Counted from the stretch's first letter, positions 1 to 6,499 are shown. The stretch is DNA of 6,499 nucleotides from Ilumatobacteraceae bacterium (GCA_023253435.1 JALRGJ010000063.1:1-6499), one strand, 5' to 3'. The notes: generated from the sequence alone by a model not told the origin. Numbers and translations: made by a program.

Positions 1-123
1 AGCAATTCCTGCTGATTCCCACTCCTCATGATGGGGAACAACCTTCTTGTCTAACCAAGCACGAAAAGTAGAACGAAAAGCTTCGTGATCTTCGTTGTAG
101 ATGGTTCGCTCAAATTTTTCCAT
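1..123 (-). CDS. Acyl-CoA dehydrogenase, N-terminal fragment (3' end beyond window)
   Basis: Forty-one codons are readable from an ATG at 123-121 to the window edge, without a stop. The peptide starts MEKFERTIYNEDHEAFRSTF and continues with RAWLDKKVVPHHEEWESAGI. This matches the usual opening of acyl-CoA dehydrogenases: a short leader, the helix with the E/DHEAFR pattern, then a xVxPHHEEWExAG segment of the N-terminal helical domain. Family members are FAD flavoproteins of about 380-400 residues that oxidise acyl-CoA to enoyl-CoA, mostly in fatty acid or branched-chain amino acid breakdown. The FAD-binding and catalytic parts are outside the window, so substrate cannot be judged. An in-frame TAG lies four codons upstream of the ATG, which rules out a longer start. 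The ribosome binding site is weak (GGTGG abuts the ATG). The gene begins 25 bases after the membrane protein gene, on the same strand, and is probably co-transcribed. Confidence 0.78.
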   Translation of the reverse strand, partial: MEKFERTIYNEDHEAFRSTFRAWLDKKVVPHHEEWESAGIA

Positions 124-148
124 CCACCAAAACTAGGCGAAGAGACCC

Positions 149-883
149 CTATGCAAGAACTGCACGCGCCACCAAGTCGGTACCAAATGCGGTGAGAATC
201 GCTAAGTACATCAGACCAGTTGCGGCCATCACGGCTGAATAGCTGCGTTCTTTCAGAGCAGCCAATGTGACTTCAATCAGAACTCCAGTAGTAATTGCAC
301 AGGCAATCCAGAACCATCCCAATGTGCCATTCCAGCCGTCGTCAATGGACCCATTGATCACACTCCACATTCCTGTTGGCAAGAACATCACCACAATCTC
401 AATGGGAAGGATCCACCGAAGCGATACAACAAGCTCTCTCAGAACTGAACGAGGCATCCCGGGTTGTACGAGGTACCAATGCCCAAGCAACATGGCATCA
501 CTGATCGCACCCAAAAAGATCATTCCAACGAAAATTCGGAGCAAATTGACGATGCTGTCCGATGCCCCATGTGCGGCGTCGAGTGCAGCCACAAACAGTC
601 CCACACATCCAATGAGTGGAGCGAGGAGATCCCACCGTGCATCTTTTCTTCTCAACGTTGCAAACGCAATAACTGCTACGGCAATTGCAGCAACATCTCT
701 CACCACAACAAAATCCGTTGCGATGCCAGCGGCCGCCCCTCCAGCAGCCAACACCAAAAAGGAAAGCCGAATAAGCCATCCGTATCCGGCACTTACTTCA
801 TGCTTGCGAGTGGTGAACCACAAAAAAAGCAGACCGCCGGTGGCCCACTGAAGTAAAACTGTTGCTGCGTCGAGTCTGATCAC
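149..883 (-). CDS. Uncharacterised polytopic membrane protein, about 8 transmembrane segments
   Basis: I do not recognise a named family for this 244-residue protein. It is strongly hydrophobic, with about eight likely membrane segments near residues 5-24, 36-56, 61-77, 86-104, 112-136, 151-176, 188-209 and 217-242. There is no obvious cleavable signal peptide or soluble domain. The most distinctive stretch is LGHWYLVQPGMPRS (133-146), at the end of segment 5 and the following loop, a likely conserved motif. Polar or charged residues fall within or at the edge of segments (D129, H135, E162, E204, D236), which would fit a cofactor, ion or substrate site, but this is speculation. The start is GTG at 883-881, overlapping the TGA of the amidohydrolase as GTGA. 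With no clear ribosome binding site of its own, it probably depends on translational coupling. The context suggests a role tied to the amidohydrolase or to the following acyl-CoA dehydrogenase, but nothing in the sequence shows which. Confidence 0.85.
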   Translation of the reverse strand: MIRLDAATVLLQWATGGLLFLWFTTRKHEVSAGYGWLIRLSFLVLAAGGAAAGIATDFVVVRDVAAIAVAVIAFATLRRKDARWDLLAPLIGCVGLFVAALDAAHGASDSIVNLLRIFVGMIFLGAISDAMLLGHWYLVQPGMPRSVLRELVVSLRWILPIEIVVMFLPTGMWSVINGSIDDGWNGTLGWFWIACAITTGVLIEVTLAALKERSYSAVMAATGLMYLAILTAFGTDLVARAVLA

Positions 884-2595
884 TGTGCCGTCACTGTCTC
901 GGTGTCTCTTCCAGACCTGAGCAAGGTACCAGGACGAGATGCGAGAGCGACATTATTTCGCACAGCTTGCACTCCATTGATAATGACATGTTCCACACCA
1001 ATTGATTCTCCATACACACGTCCAGCACCGCCGGGTAGATCAAATCGCATTTCTGCTGGCCCTGGCCCCACTGTGTCTGGATTAAAAACAGTGATGTCTG
1101 CAGCCCAACCGTGTGCAATGCGACCCCGGTTTTTTAATCCGTATAAACGTGCTGGTCTCTCCGTGAGGTGGTACACAGCTTCTTCTAGTGGCATCAGTTT
1201 GTGCTCGCGAACAGCGCGGGCAAGCATTGTGGTACTGAATGCATAACTATCGATCATGTCTAGGTGAGCGCCTGCATCGCTAGCACCTACTACTGCTCTG
1301 TGGTCTCGCCACACTTGCACACGTCGCTCCCACGTTTCTCTGTCTTGACCTTTGTCTTGATTAGCAATCACTGTGTTCAAGTTGTCATCTACCACGATGT
1401 CACAGAGCAGATCCCAAGGGTCAACTTTCAGTTCTGCTGCGATGTCGCCAATGATGCGTCCTTCATACGGTTTCCATTTATCGGTGAATGTTTGGAGCAA
1501 TTGATAGCCGCCCCAGTTGCTAATTGAACGGGTGGGTAGTGGCGTTTCTTGAGCAATCAGATTCATATGTTTTCTGCCCGCAGGGTCACGCAACATTGCC
1601 AATTTTTCTTCCGGTGGCAAAGCCATCAGTGAGTCCCATCCGTTGAGAATGTCCAAGATGAATCCACTGCGGAAGTTCAGACGCAGGCGAAACGTATCGG
1701 GCAATGTCAGAGCCAATACTTGTCCGCCACGCTTTTCAGCGATATGAAAACCATTTAATTGGTGCTGAACTAGTTCCCAGTTCTGTGCATACACCTGCAA
1801 CAGATTCCAGTTGAGGGGACGATTTGCAGCAGCGCTCATGTCACCCATGAGTTCAAATGTCTCGTCAGAGAATTGCCCAACAGCTGGGATGAACTCCAGA
1901 GTTGTTCCTTCGTGATTTCGCACTTCTGCACACAACGCGATGAGTTCTTCTCGTGACGCGTGTCGAGACGGAACAGGTACTCCGGTGTGGTCGTTATGGC
2001 TAGTTGACCAGGTAGATGAAAAGCCCATTGCCCCTGCCTGCAAACCTTCACGCAGGAGAGACACCATCTGACCTATCTCATCTTGAGTTGCTTCCCGCTT
2101 TGTTGCATCATCATGCATGACCACTCGACGTAACGCGCTGTGGCCCACAAGAAATGCTGCGTTTGGAAGAAGAGTTCCGTCTAATGCGTCGAGATATTCA
2201 GCAGTAGTTTTCCAGTTCCATGGAACACCTTCTTGCAATGACTCCAGTGGCATGCCTTCTACGCGAGCCAACATACGCATGAGGTAATCGCCGTCTTGCT
2301 CTGTTAAGGGAGCGATTGTGAACCCACAGTTACCACCAATCACAGTGGTGACTCCGTGCATCGGAGATGGACTCAACGTGGAGTCCCAAAAAGCTTGAGC
2401 GTCGTAATGAGTGTGAAGATCTATAAAGCCCGGAGAAACAACGAGCCCTGTTGCATCAATTGTTTCTGTCGCCTCAGAAGACAGTTCCCCAATCTCAACA
2501 ATGATCCCGTCTTTTATTCCGATGTCTGCACGCTTTGGAGCACTGCCAGTTCCGTCGATAACGGTGCCGCCAACAATTGCGATATCCAGTGCCAT
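880..2595 (-). CDS. Amidohydrolase of the N-acyl-D-amino-acid deacylase (D-aminoacylase) group
   Basis: This cytoplasmic metal-dependent hydrolase would cleave an amide bond, by family analogy releasing a D-amino acid from an N-acyl-D-amino acid. The true substrate is unknown. From the preferred start it has 571 residues, longer than classical D-aminoacylases (about 480). An N-terminal beta segment (ALDIAIVGGTVIDGTG) leads to the amidohydrolase barrel. Visible motifs are the HTH metal pair in IDLHTHYDAQ (51-60), GGNCGF with the conserved Cys (about 90), GASDAGAHLD with the metal Asp (about 440), and the C-terminal HGWAADITVFNPDT segment that closes the beta domain. The regions where D-aminoacylase places two further metal histidines read TLEFIP and LNWNLL instead. 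This suggests the long actinobacterial subfamily, of which I think M. tuberculosis Rv2913c is a relative. An upstream in-frame ATG at 2613-2611 would add six residues (MNGEVH), but the GGGGAGG ribosome binding site lies inside that extension, so the ATG at 2595 is preferred. The gene starts 48 bases after the peptidase gene and ends in a GTGA overlap with the membrane protein gene. Confidence 0.9.
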   Translation of the reverse strand: MALDIAIVGGTVIDGTGSAPKRADIGIKDGIIVEIGELSSEATETIDATGLVVSPGFIDLHTHYDAQAFWDSTLSPSPMHGVTTVIGGNCGFTIAPLTEQDGDYLMRMLARVEGMPLESLQEGVPWNWKTTAEYLDALDGTLLPNAAFLVGHSALRRVVMHDDATKREATQDEIGQMVSLLREGLQAGAMGFSSTWSTSHNDHTGVPVPSRHASREELIALCAEVRNHEGTTLEFIPAVGQFSDETFELMGDMSAAANRPLNWNLLQVYAQNWELVQHQLNGFHIAEKRGGQVLALTLPDTFRLRLNFRSGFILDILNGWDSLMALPPEEKLAMLRDPAGRKHMNLIAQETPLPTRSISNWGGYQLLQTFTDKWKPYEGRIIGDIAAELKVDPWDLLCDIVVDDNLNTVIANQDKGQDRETWERRVQVWRDHRAVVGASDAGAHLDMIDSYAFSTTMLARAVREHKLMPLEEAVYHLTERPARLYGLKNRGRIAHGWAADITVFNPDTVGPGPAEMRFDLPGGAGRVYGESIGVEHVIINGVQAVRNNVALASRPGTLLRSGRDTETVTAQ

Positions 2596-2600
2596 ATGAA

Positions 2601-2607
2601 CCTCCCC
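2601..2607 (-). promoter_or_regulatory. Ribosome binding site that decides the amidohydrolase start
   Basis: On the minus strand this reads GGGGAGG, a near-consensus Shine-Dalgarno sequence, five bases before the ATG at 2595-2593. It lies within the coding region of the longer alternative start at 2613, whose own upstream bases (GGTGAGAG) are a poorer match. It is the strongest ribosome binding site in the window, and it serves the only clearly spaced gene in the middle of the block. Confidence 0.75.
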
Positions 2608-2643
2608 GTTCATCTCTCACCATAGAACGGTAGGCGAAAGGGA

Positions 2644-3762
2644 TTACTGCTCGAGCACTACAAGCTGGTGGTTCGCATTATTTACTGCCACAGGGCCATC
2701 CGCCGTTGCAACAACGATGTCCTCTAGGCGCATTCCCCACTTACCTGGTACATAGATGCCAGGCTCCACGCTGTAAGCGTGGCCTGGGGCAATAAGAGTG
2801 GTGTTTCCAGACACCATGTATGGATCTTCGTGCTCTTCCATACCAATGCCATGGCCGGTGCGATGCACGAAATACTCCCCATATCCAGCCTTGTCGATGA
2901 TTGCACGCGTCACCGCATCTACGTTTTCGCAGGTTGTTCCCACATGACCTGCGTTTACTCCTGCAGCTTGCGCCTCAAGCAAAACAGAATATGCCTGCGC
3001 AATATCTGCAGGTGGCTCACCCAGATGTACACAGCGTGTGATATCGGAGCAGTAGCCATTCATTGTTCCGCCAAAGTCACACAACACAATGTCACCGTGG
3101 CGAATCACCCTGTCACCAGGATGATGATGTGGGCTTGCTGCATTTTCTCCCGCTGCAACAATTGCAAAATTCACCTTTTGATGACCCTCGGCTATCAGAC
3201 GCGCAGAAATATCCGCAGAGACTTCGGCCTCGGTACGACCAACAAGGGGTATCAGACCACCTTGAAGTTGCGCTGCAACTCTGTCTGCTGCTGCACCGGC
3301 TGCAACGAGGGCTTCGATTTCAGCAATATCTTTTCTAGAACGAAGTGCTTCCATGACCACCACTGATCGCACATAATGCGACTCTGGGCGATGTTGTAAC
3401 AGATCGACTAGAAAACGAGACCACATTTGGTCACCCACAGCAATTGACTGAGCATTGCCAAGCAATGTGTGTGCAATGCGCACTGGATCTTCGGTCTCGC
3501 CCCAAGGAACTAACGTGAACACGTTTGGCATCTGTTGCACTCTGGGTGCTTCAAGTTGAGGAATGATAAGCGACGCCTTTCCATTTTTAGGAAGAACAAG
3601 CATGGTGAGTCGCTCAAGGGGCATTGCCAAGTAACCAGTGAGGTAGGGCATGTCTTGGCCAAGGGAAAGAATCAGTGCATCCACACTTGTACGAGCCATC
3701 TCTTCTTGAGCCCGTGAAATACGAGACAAGTAGACAGATTCAGGGACAAGAGATGTAGTCAT
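2644..3762 (-). CDS. M24-family metallopeptidase, Xaa-Pro aminopeptidase/dipeptidase type
   Basis: This 372-residue protein has the two-domain build and normal length of prokaryotic Xaa-Pro peptidases (PepQ/PepP group). An N-terminal creatinase-like domain spans about residues 8-135 and the pita-bread catalytic domain about 145-367. All five expected metal ligands are visible: D229 in LCDFGG, D240 in YCSDITR, H304 in HRTGHGIGMEEHEDPY, E333 in SVEPGIYVPG and E347 in MRLEDIVV. PHHHPGD (211-217) matches the substrate-side His region of the family. It would cleave peptides with proline in the second position in the cytoplasm using two metal ions, usually Mn or Co. No signal peptide is seen. Aminopeptidase and dipeptidase activity cannot be separated from sequence alone, so no symbol is given. 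The start ATG overlaps the lipBA stop as ATGA, with GGAG four bases upstream, which points to translational coupling. Confidence 0.92.
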   Translation of the reverse strand: MTTSLVPESVYLSRISRAQEEMARTSVDALILSLGQDMPYLTGYLAMPLERLTMLVLPKNGKASLIIPQLEAPRVQQMPNVFTLVPWGETEDPVRIAHTLLGNAQSIAVGDQMWSRFLVDLLQHRPESHYVRSVVVMEALRSRKDIAEIEALVAAGAAADRVAAQLQGGLIPLVGRTEAEVSADISARLIAEGHQKVNFAIVAAGENAASPHHHPGDRVIRHGDIVLCDFGGTMNGYCSDITRCVHLGEPPADIAQAYSVLLEAQAAGVNAGHVGTTCENVDAVTRAIIDKAGYGEYFVHRTGHGIGMEEHEDPYMVSGNTTLIAPGHAYSVEPGIYVPGKWGMRLEDIVVATADGPVAVNNANHQLVVLEQ

Positions 3763-5423
3763 CGTGCTCCAATTGTGACAGGAACGGCGTGCGCTGCGGA
3801 TTCTTTGGCGTGGTAGCTCGACCTAGTCAGCGGGCTCGACTCAACATGACCAATTCCGAATGCCTCACCTACCCGTTTATATTCGGCGAACATCTCTGGC
3901 TCTACCCATCGGGAAACAGGCAGATGATGTGTTGTGGGGCGCAAATATTGACCAATTGTCACAATGTCAACTCCAACATCTGCCAAGTCGCACAACACTC
4001 CAAACACTTCCTCGTCTGTTTCACCCATACCCACTATGAGTCCAGATTTCACTGTGAGTCCTGCTGCTTTTGCGCGGGCCAGCACCGAGAGGCTGCGTGC
4101 ATACCCAGCAGACGGCCGCACCGCGTATTGCAAACGGGGCACAGTTTCTGTGTTGTGATTCAACACGTCTGGTCTGGCATTCAAGATGATGTTCAGTGCA
4201 TCAGATCCCCGAGCGTCAGAAATCAGTGTCTCAATTTGCACGGAGGAATCTGCGGCCCTGATTGCATTCACGCAAGCCGCTACGTGGGACATTCCTTCAT
4301 CAGCGAGGTCATCTCGGGCCACCATCGTGAGTACTGCAAAACTCAAACCCATTTCTTTAACTGCATCAGCGATGCGTTGAGGCTCATTGACATCGGGAGC
4401 GTCCGGCTTACGGGTATCAACCAAACAAAAACCACAGGCTCTAGTGCACCGTTCACCAAGAACCATGAATGTTGCGGTGCCGTCGCTCCAGCATTCCGAC
4501 AAATTCGGACAACCGGCTTCTTCGCACACCGTGACTAATGATTTATCGCGAAGTGTTTTCTTCAATGACAAAACTTCCTCGCCGTGAGATACGCGGGGTC
4601 TGATCCAATCTGGCTTTCTTTCAGACAACGAAATTGCGTCTTCTACACCAGCACGAGCTAGGCGACCCAACATACGCACCGGCTGACCAGCACCTTCTCC
4701 GCGAGTAAATGCAGAGAGATCCTCTGGCATTTTTTTCCATGCAACGTCTTGACGTTCAACTTTGCCATTACCCCAAGCCAAAGATGAGTGTCGAGCGACT
4801 ACTTCCGCAAAGTCTTGTAGTGAGATTGTGACTCCTTCGTTGTGAAGCGAAGTCACTGGATAGTCGTCTATTCCGCAGGGAACAATGTTGCTGCTCATGT
4901 ACTGCAGATCTGTTGAGACATTGACAGCGAAACCGTGCATTGTTCTTCGCCTGCTCACGCGCACGCCAATTGCACAAATTTTTCTTGGTGCGGTGTGAAT
5001 ATCTACCCACACACCGGGGTATCCATCGAAGCGATCAGCATTTGTTAGGCCAACTTCATGCAAGGAATCAATAATGACTTGCTCTACTTGATGCACGTAT
5101 GCAGTTGAGTCTGCTGGCCCTTCGCCACCTCTCTTCGAGGGCAGTGTGAGTAGTGGGTAACCAACAAGTTGTCCTGGCCCGTGATATGTAATGTCTCCAC
5201 CACGCTTTACCCGAACAAAATCTGCACCCACCGCAGCAGGATCGCACTTGAGATTCTTTTCCAGGTCTGCCGATGGACCATACGTAAAAACATGAGGATG
5301 CTCCAGTAGCAGTAATCGATTAAATCTGCCGTGCTGAAACATGGCCTCTTGTAAAGCAAGAGCCTCTGTGTAAGGAACTTTGCCCAGCCAACGAACAATC
5401 AATGGAGCGTTATTTTCGCTCAT
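3759..5423 (-). CDS. lipB-lipA: Fused lipoate-synthesis protein: LipB octanoyltransferase plus LipA lipoyl synthase
   Basis: One open frame of 554 codons carries both steps of de novo lipoylation. Residues 1 to about 217 are LipB, which moves octanoyl from octanoyl-ACP to a lipoyl-domain lysine. They show the signature RGGDITYHGPGQLVGYP (74-90) and the catalytic pair K148 (RKICAIGV) and C183 (VPCGI). Residues from about 251 on are LipA, the radical-SAM enzyme that inserts two sulfurs. They show the auxiliary-cluster cysteines C300, C305 and C311 (CEEAGCPNLSEC), the radical-SAM triad C326, C330 and C333 (CTRACGFC), DVLNHNTETVPRL (419-431), GQYLRPTTHHLPV (491-503) and the terminal RSSYHA (534-539) that supplies the serine cluster ligand. 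Both halves look complete and active, joined by about 35-50 residues. The start ATG has GGAAAGAG four bases upstream and lies 29 bases after the E2 stop. Internal ATGs at residues 232 and 251 could in principle start a separate LipA but lack strong ribosome binding sites. An A7 tract (4730-4736) sits in the linker. Confidence 0.95.
   Translation of the reverse strand: MSENNAPLIVRWLGKVPYTEALALQEAMFQHGRFNRLLLLEHPHVFTYGPSADLEKNLKCDPAAVGADFVRVKRGGDITYHGPGQLVGYPLLTLPSKRGGEGPADSTAYVHQVEQVIIDSLHEVGLTNADRFDGYPGVWVDIHTAPRKICAIGVRVSRRRTMHGFAVNVSTDLQYMSSNIVPCGIDDYPVTSLHNEGVTISLQDFAEVVARHSSLAWGNGKVERQDVAWKKMPEDLSAFTRGEGAGQPVRMLGRLARAGVEDAISLSERKPDWIRPRVSHGEEVLSLKKTLRDKSLVTVCEEAGCPNLSECWSDGTATFMVLGERCTRACGFCLVDTRKPDAPDVNEPQRIADAVKEMGLSFAVLTMVARDDLADEGMSHVAACVNAIRAADSSVQIETLISDARGSDALNIILNARPDVLNHNTETVPRLQYAVRPSAGYARSLSVLARAKAAGLTVKSGLIVGMGETDEEVFGVLCDLADVGVDIVTIGQYLRPTTHHLPVSRWVEPEMFAEYKRVGEAFGIGHVESSPLTRSSYHAKESAAHAVPVTIGAR
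3767..3770 (-). promoter_or_regulatory. Ribosome binding site of the M24 peptidase gene
   Basis: The minus strand reads GGAGCACG before the ATG at 3762-3760. The GGAG core is four bases from the start and lies inside the last codons of the lipBA gene. With the ATGA stop/start overlap, it supports the chosen start and coupled translation. Confidence 0.55.
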
Positions 5424-5427
5424 GTTG

Positions 5428-5435
5428 CTCTTTCC
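5428..5435 (-). promoter_or_regulatory. Ribosome binding site of the lipBA gene
   Basis: The minus strand reads GGAAAGAG, four bases before the ATG at 5423-5421. The match is moderate. A stronger-looking GAGGAG at 5445-5440 is 16 bases from this start and instead abuts an out-of-frame ATG (5439-5437) that meets a stop within ten codons, so it is not used to choose the start. Confidence 0.45.
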
Positions 5436-5452
5436 ACATCTCCTCGAGGCTG

Positions 5453-6499
5453 TTAAACCTCAGACGACCAATCGCGTGTTTCAAGAATATTCTTGACACG
5501 CACCAAGAAGCCTGCGGCATAGGCGCCATCGAAAGCGCGGTGATCCCATGCCATTGCCAAATTGCCCACGGGGTGAATTGCAATGCTTTCACCACCACCG
5601 GGAACTTCAATCACTACTGGCTTCTTGGCAATCGCATCCGTGGAAAGAATTGCCACTTGCGGCTGATTAATAATGGGCATTGTTAAAACAGAACCAGCTG
5701 AACCGTTGTTCGTAATAGTGAATGTTCCGCCAGAAATTTCATCAGGAGTCACTTTGCGGGCTCGTGCACGAGTTGCAAGATCATTGATCTCTCTGGCTAG
5801 TGCACGCAAGCGCTTGCTTTCTGCATCTCGAACTACAGGAACCAGTAGCCCGTTGTACTCCATATCTACTGCAATACCAAGGTCTACAAATCGGTGCACA
5901 ATGAGATCATTGTCTGCAACCGAAGAATTCATATGAGGGAAATCCGCAAGTGCATCAACCACTGCACGCGCGATGAAAGGTAGGTAGGTGAGACTGAAGC
6001 CCTCACTACCCTTGAATTCTTCTTTCACTCTGGTACGTGTTGTATCTACGTTGGCAAAATCCACCTCTACAACGCTGAATGCGTGTGGGCTAACAGACTT
6101 GCTGCCCAACATATGTGAGCCTGTTGCTTGACGAATTTTTGAGAGTGCAACTACTTCATCGCGTGCACCCGCAACGGCGCGAGGCACTTGAACTTGTGGA
6201 GCAGCGGCTAGAGGTGCACTGACAACAGATGCTGGCGTGCTTTGCGCTACTCGCGCACCGCCACGTTCGATCACTGCAACAACATCATCGCGAGTGATGC
6301 GTCCACCAGGACCGGTTCCTGTAATTGAAGAAACATCAAGTCCGTTTTCTGAAATCAATTTGCGTACCACTGGCGACAACACAACACCTGTCGGCACCGG
6401 TGCAGAAGTTGGTGCAGGTGCAGGAGCTGGTGCAGAAGTTGGTGCAGGTGCAGGAGCTGGTGCAGGTGCAGGTGCAGGTACAGGGGCTGGAGCGGCGGC
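5453..6499 (-). CDS. sucB: Dihydrolipoamide acyltransferase (E2) of a 2-oxo acid dehydrogenase complex, N-terminus beyond window
   Basis: The frame is open from the right edge, giving 348 residues of the C-terminal part. In order, they are a 34-residue Ala/Pro linker with Thr-Ser interruptions, a peripheral subunit-binding domain at about 39-77 (LSPVVRKLISENGLD, then GTGPGGRITRDDV), a second flexible linker, and the catalytic acyltransferase domain from about 115. The catalytic domain carries FTITNNGSAGS, MPIINQPQVAILS and the active-site motif DHRAFDG near the end, in which His and Asp are the catalytic pair. The lipoyl domain or domains, with the lipoylated lysine, must lie upstream of the window. 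E2 is the core of pyruvate, 2-oxoglutarate or branched-chain dehydrogenase complexes and transfers the acyl group from lipoamide to CoA. The substrate cannot be told from this part; the symbol reflects the actinobacterial SucB/DlaT group that neighbours lipB-lipA. A GTG at 6397 is an internal valine codon, not a start, because the linker continues upstream in frame. Confidence 0.93.
   Translation of the reverse strand, partial: AAAPAPVPAPAPAPAPAPAPTSAPAPAPAPTSAPVPTGVVLSPVVRKLISENGLDVSSITGTGPGGRITRDDVVAVIERGGARVAQSTPASVVSAPLAAAPQVQVPRAVAGARDEVVALSKIRQATGSHMLGSKSVSPHAFSVVEVDFANVDTTRTRVKEEFKGSEGFSLTYLPFIARAVVDALADFPHMNSSVADNDLIVHRFVDLGIAVDMEYNGLLVPVVRDAESKRLRALAREINDLATRARARKVTPDEISGGTFTITNNGSAGSVLTMPIINQPQVAILSTDAIAKKPVVIEVPGGGESIAIHPVGNLAMAWDHRAFDGAYAAGFLVRVKNILETRDWSSEV
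6401..6460 (-). repeat. Perfect 30-bp tandem repeat, two copies, in the E2 linker
   Basis: Positions 6401-6430 and 6431-6460 are identical base for base, starting tgcagaagttggtgcaggtg and ending caggagctgg on the plus strand. Each unit encodes ten linker residues made of Pro-Ala repeats plus Thr-Ser. It is followed at 6461-6478 by three copies of the hexamer tgcagg, each encoding Pro-Ala. The repeat length is a multiple of three, so copy-number changes keep the E2 frame. Confidence 0.95.

Noticed and set aside
267..851. Plus-strand open frames of 194 and 130 codons
   Set aside because: Both are antisense to the membrane protein gene, low in meaningful motifs, and lack a ribosome binding site or gene context.
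2596..2643. Possible promoter or terminator between the peptidase and amidohydrolase genes
   Set aside because: No convincing -35/-10 pair and no GC hairpin with a T run could be seen on the minus strand in these 48 bases.
2779..3366. 195-codon open frame on the plus strand
   Set aside because: It is antisense to the catalytic domain of the M24 peptidase, where all metal ligands are conserved; the frame is a by-product.
3789..4538. 249-codon open frame on the plus strand
   Set aside because: It lies entirely antisense to the LipA half, whose motifs are intact. Its product has no recognisable domain and an unusual Cys/His-rich composition expected from reading a real gene backwards.
5442..5449. 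Palindrome cctcgagg between the E2 and lipBA genes
   Set aside because: It straddles the E2 stop-proximal region (just outside the TAA), is only eight bases with no loop or T run, and is likely chance.
6395..6397. GTG as the start of a 314-residue E2 protein
   Set aside because: The same frame stays open upstream to the window edge and encodes a typical Ala/Pro linker, so the GTG is an internal valine codon.

Overview
This window reads as a compact, mid-GC (roughly half G+C by eye, not counted) chromosomal segment of an actinobacterium-like organism. All six genes lie on the minus strand, so the biological order runs from the right edge to the left edge. The lineage hint comes from an E2 acyltransferase gene directly upstream of lipB and lipA, an arrangement known from actinobacteria (in Mycobacterium tuberculosis, dlaT lies near lipB-lipA). 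It also comes from protein features that look actinobacterial, perhaps Acidimicrobiia-like. That placement is an inference; no rRNA or other phylogenetic marker is present.

Layout in transcription order. (1) 6499-5453: C-terminal 348 residues of a dihydrolipoamide acyltransferase (E2), with an Ala/Pro linker, the E1/E3-binding domain and the catalytic domain; the lipoyl domain is beyond the right edge. (2) 5423-3759: one uninterrupted 554-residue protein in which a complete LipB (octanoyltransferase) is fused to a complete LipA (lipoyl synthase). (3) 3762-2644: an M24-family Xaa-Pro peptidase, starting in a 4-base ATGA overlap with the previous gene. (4) 2595-880: a zinc amidohydrolase of the N-acyl-D-amino-acid deacylase group, best started at an internal ATG behind a strong ribosome binding site. 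(5) 883-149: an unrecognised protein with about eight membrane segments, coupled by a GTGA overlap. (6) 123-1: the first 41 residues of an acyl-CoA dehydrogenase.

Gaps between genes are 25-48 bases or are overlaps. I see no terminator or convincing promoter between any of them, so the block could be one transcript. No stretch over 300 bases lacks a gene. No RNA gene, insertion sequence, CRISPR array or phage feature was seen.

The first two genes have an obvious functional link: LipB and LipA build the lipoyl cofactor on the lipoyl domain of E2 proteins. The peptidase and amidohydrolase may add peptide or N-acyl-D-amino-acid scavenging, and the acyl-CoA dehydrogenase adds acyl-CoA catabolism; these links are inferred from position only. 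The most notable points are the LipB-LipA fusion, an A7 tract near its junction, the apparent loss of two metal-binding histidines in the amidohydrolase, and the uncharacterised membrane protein.
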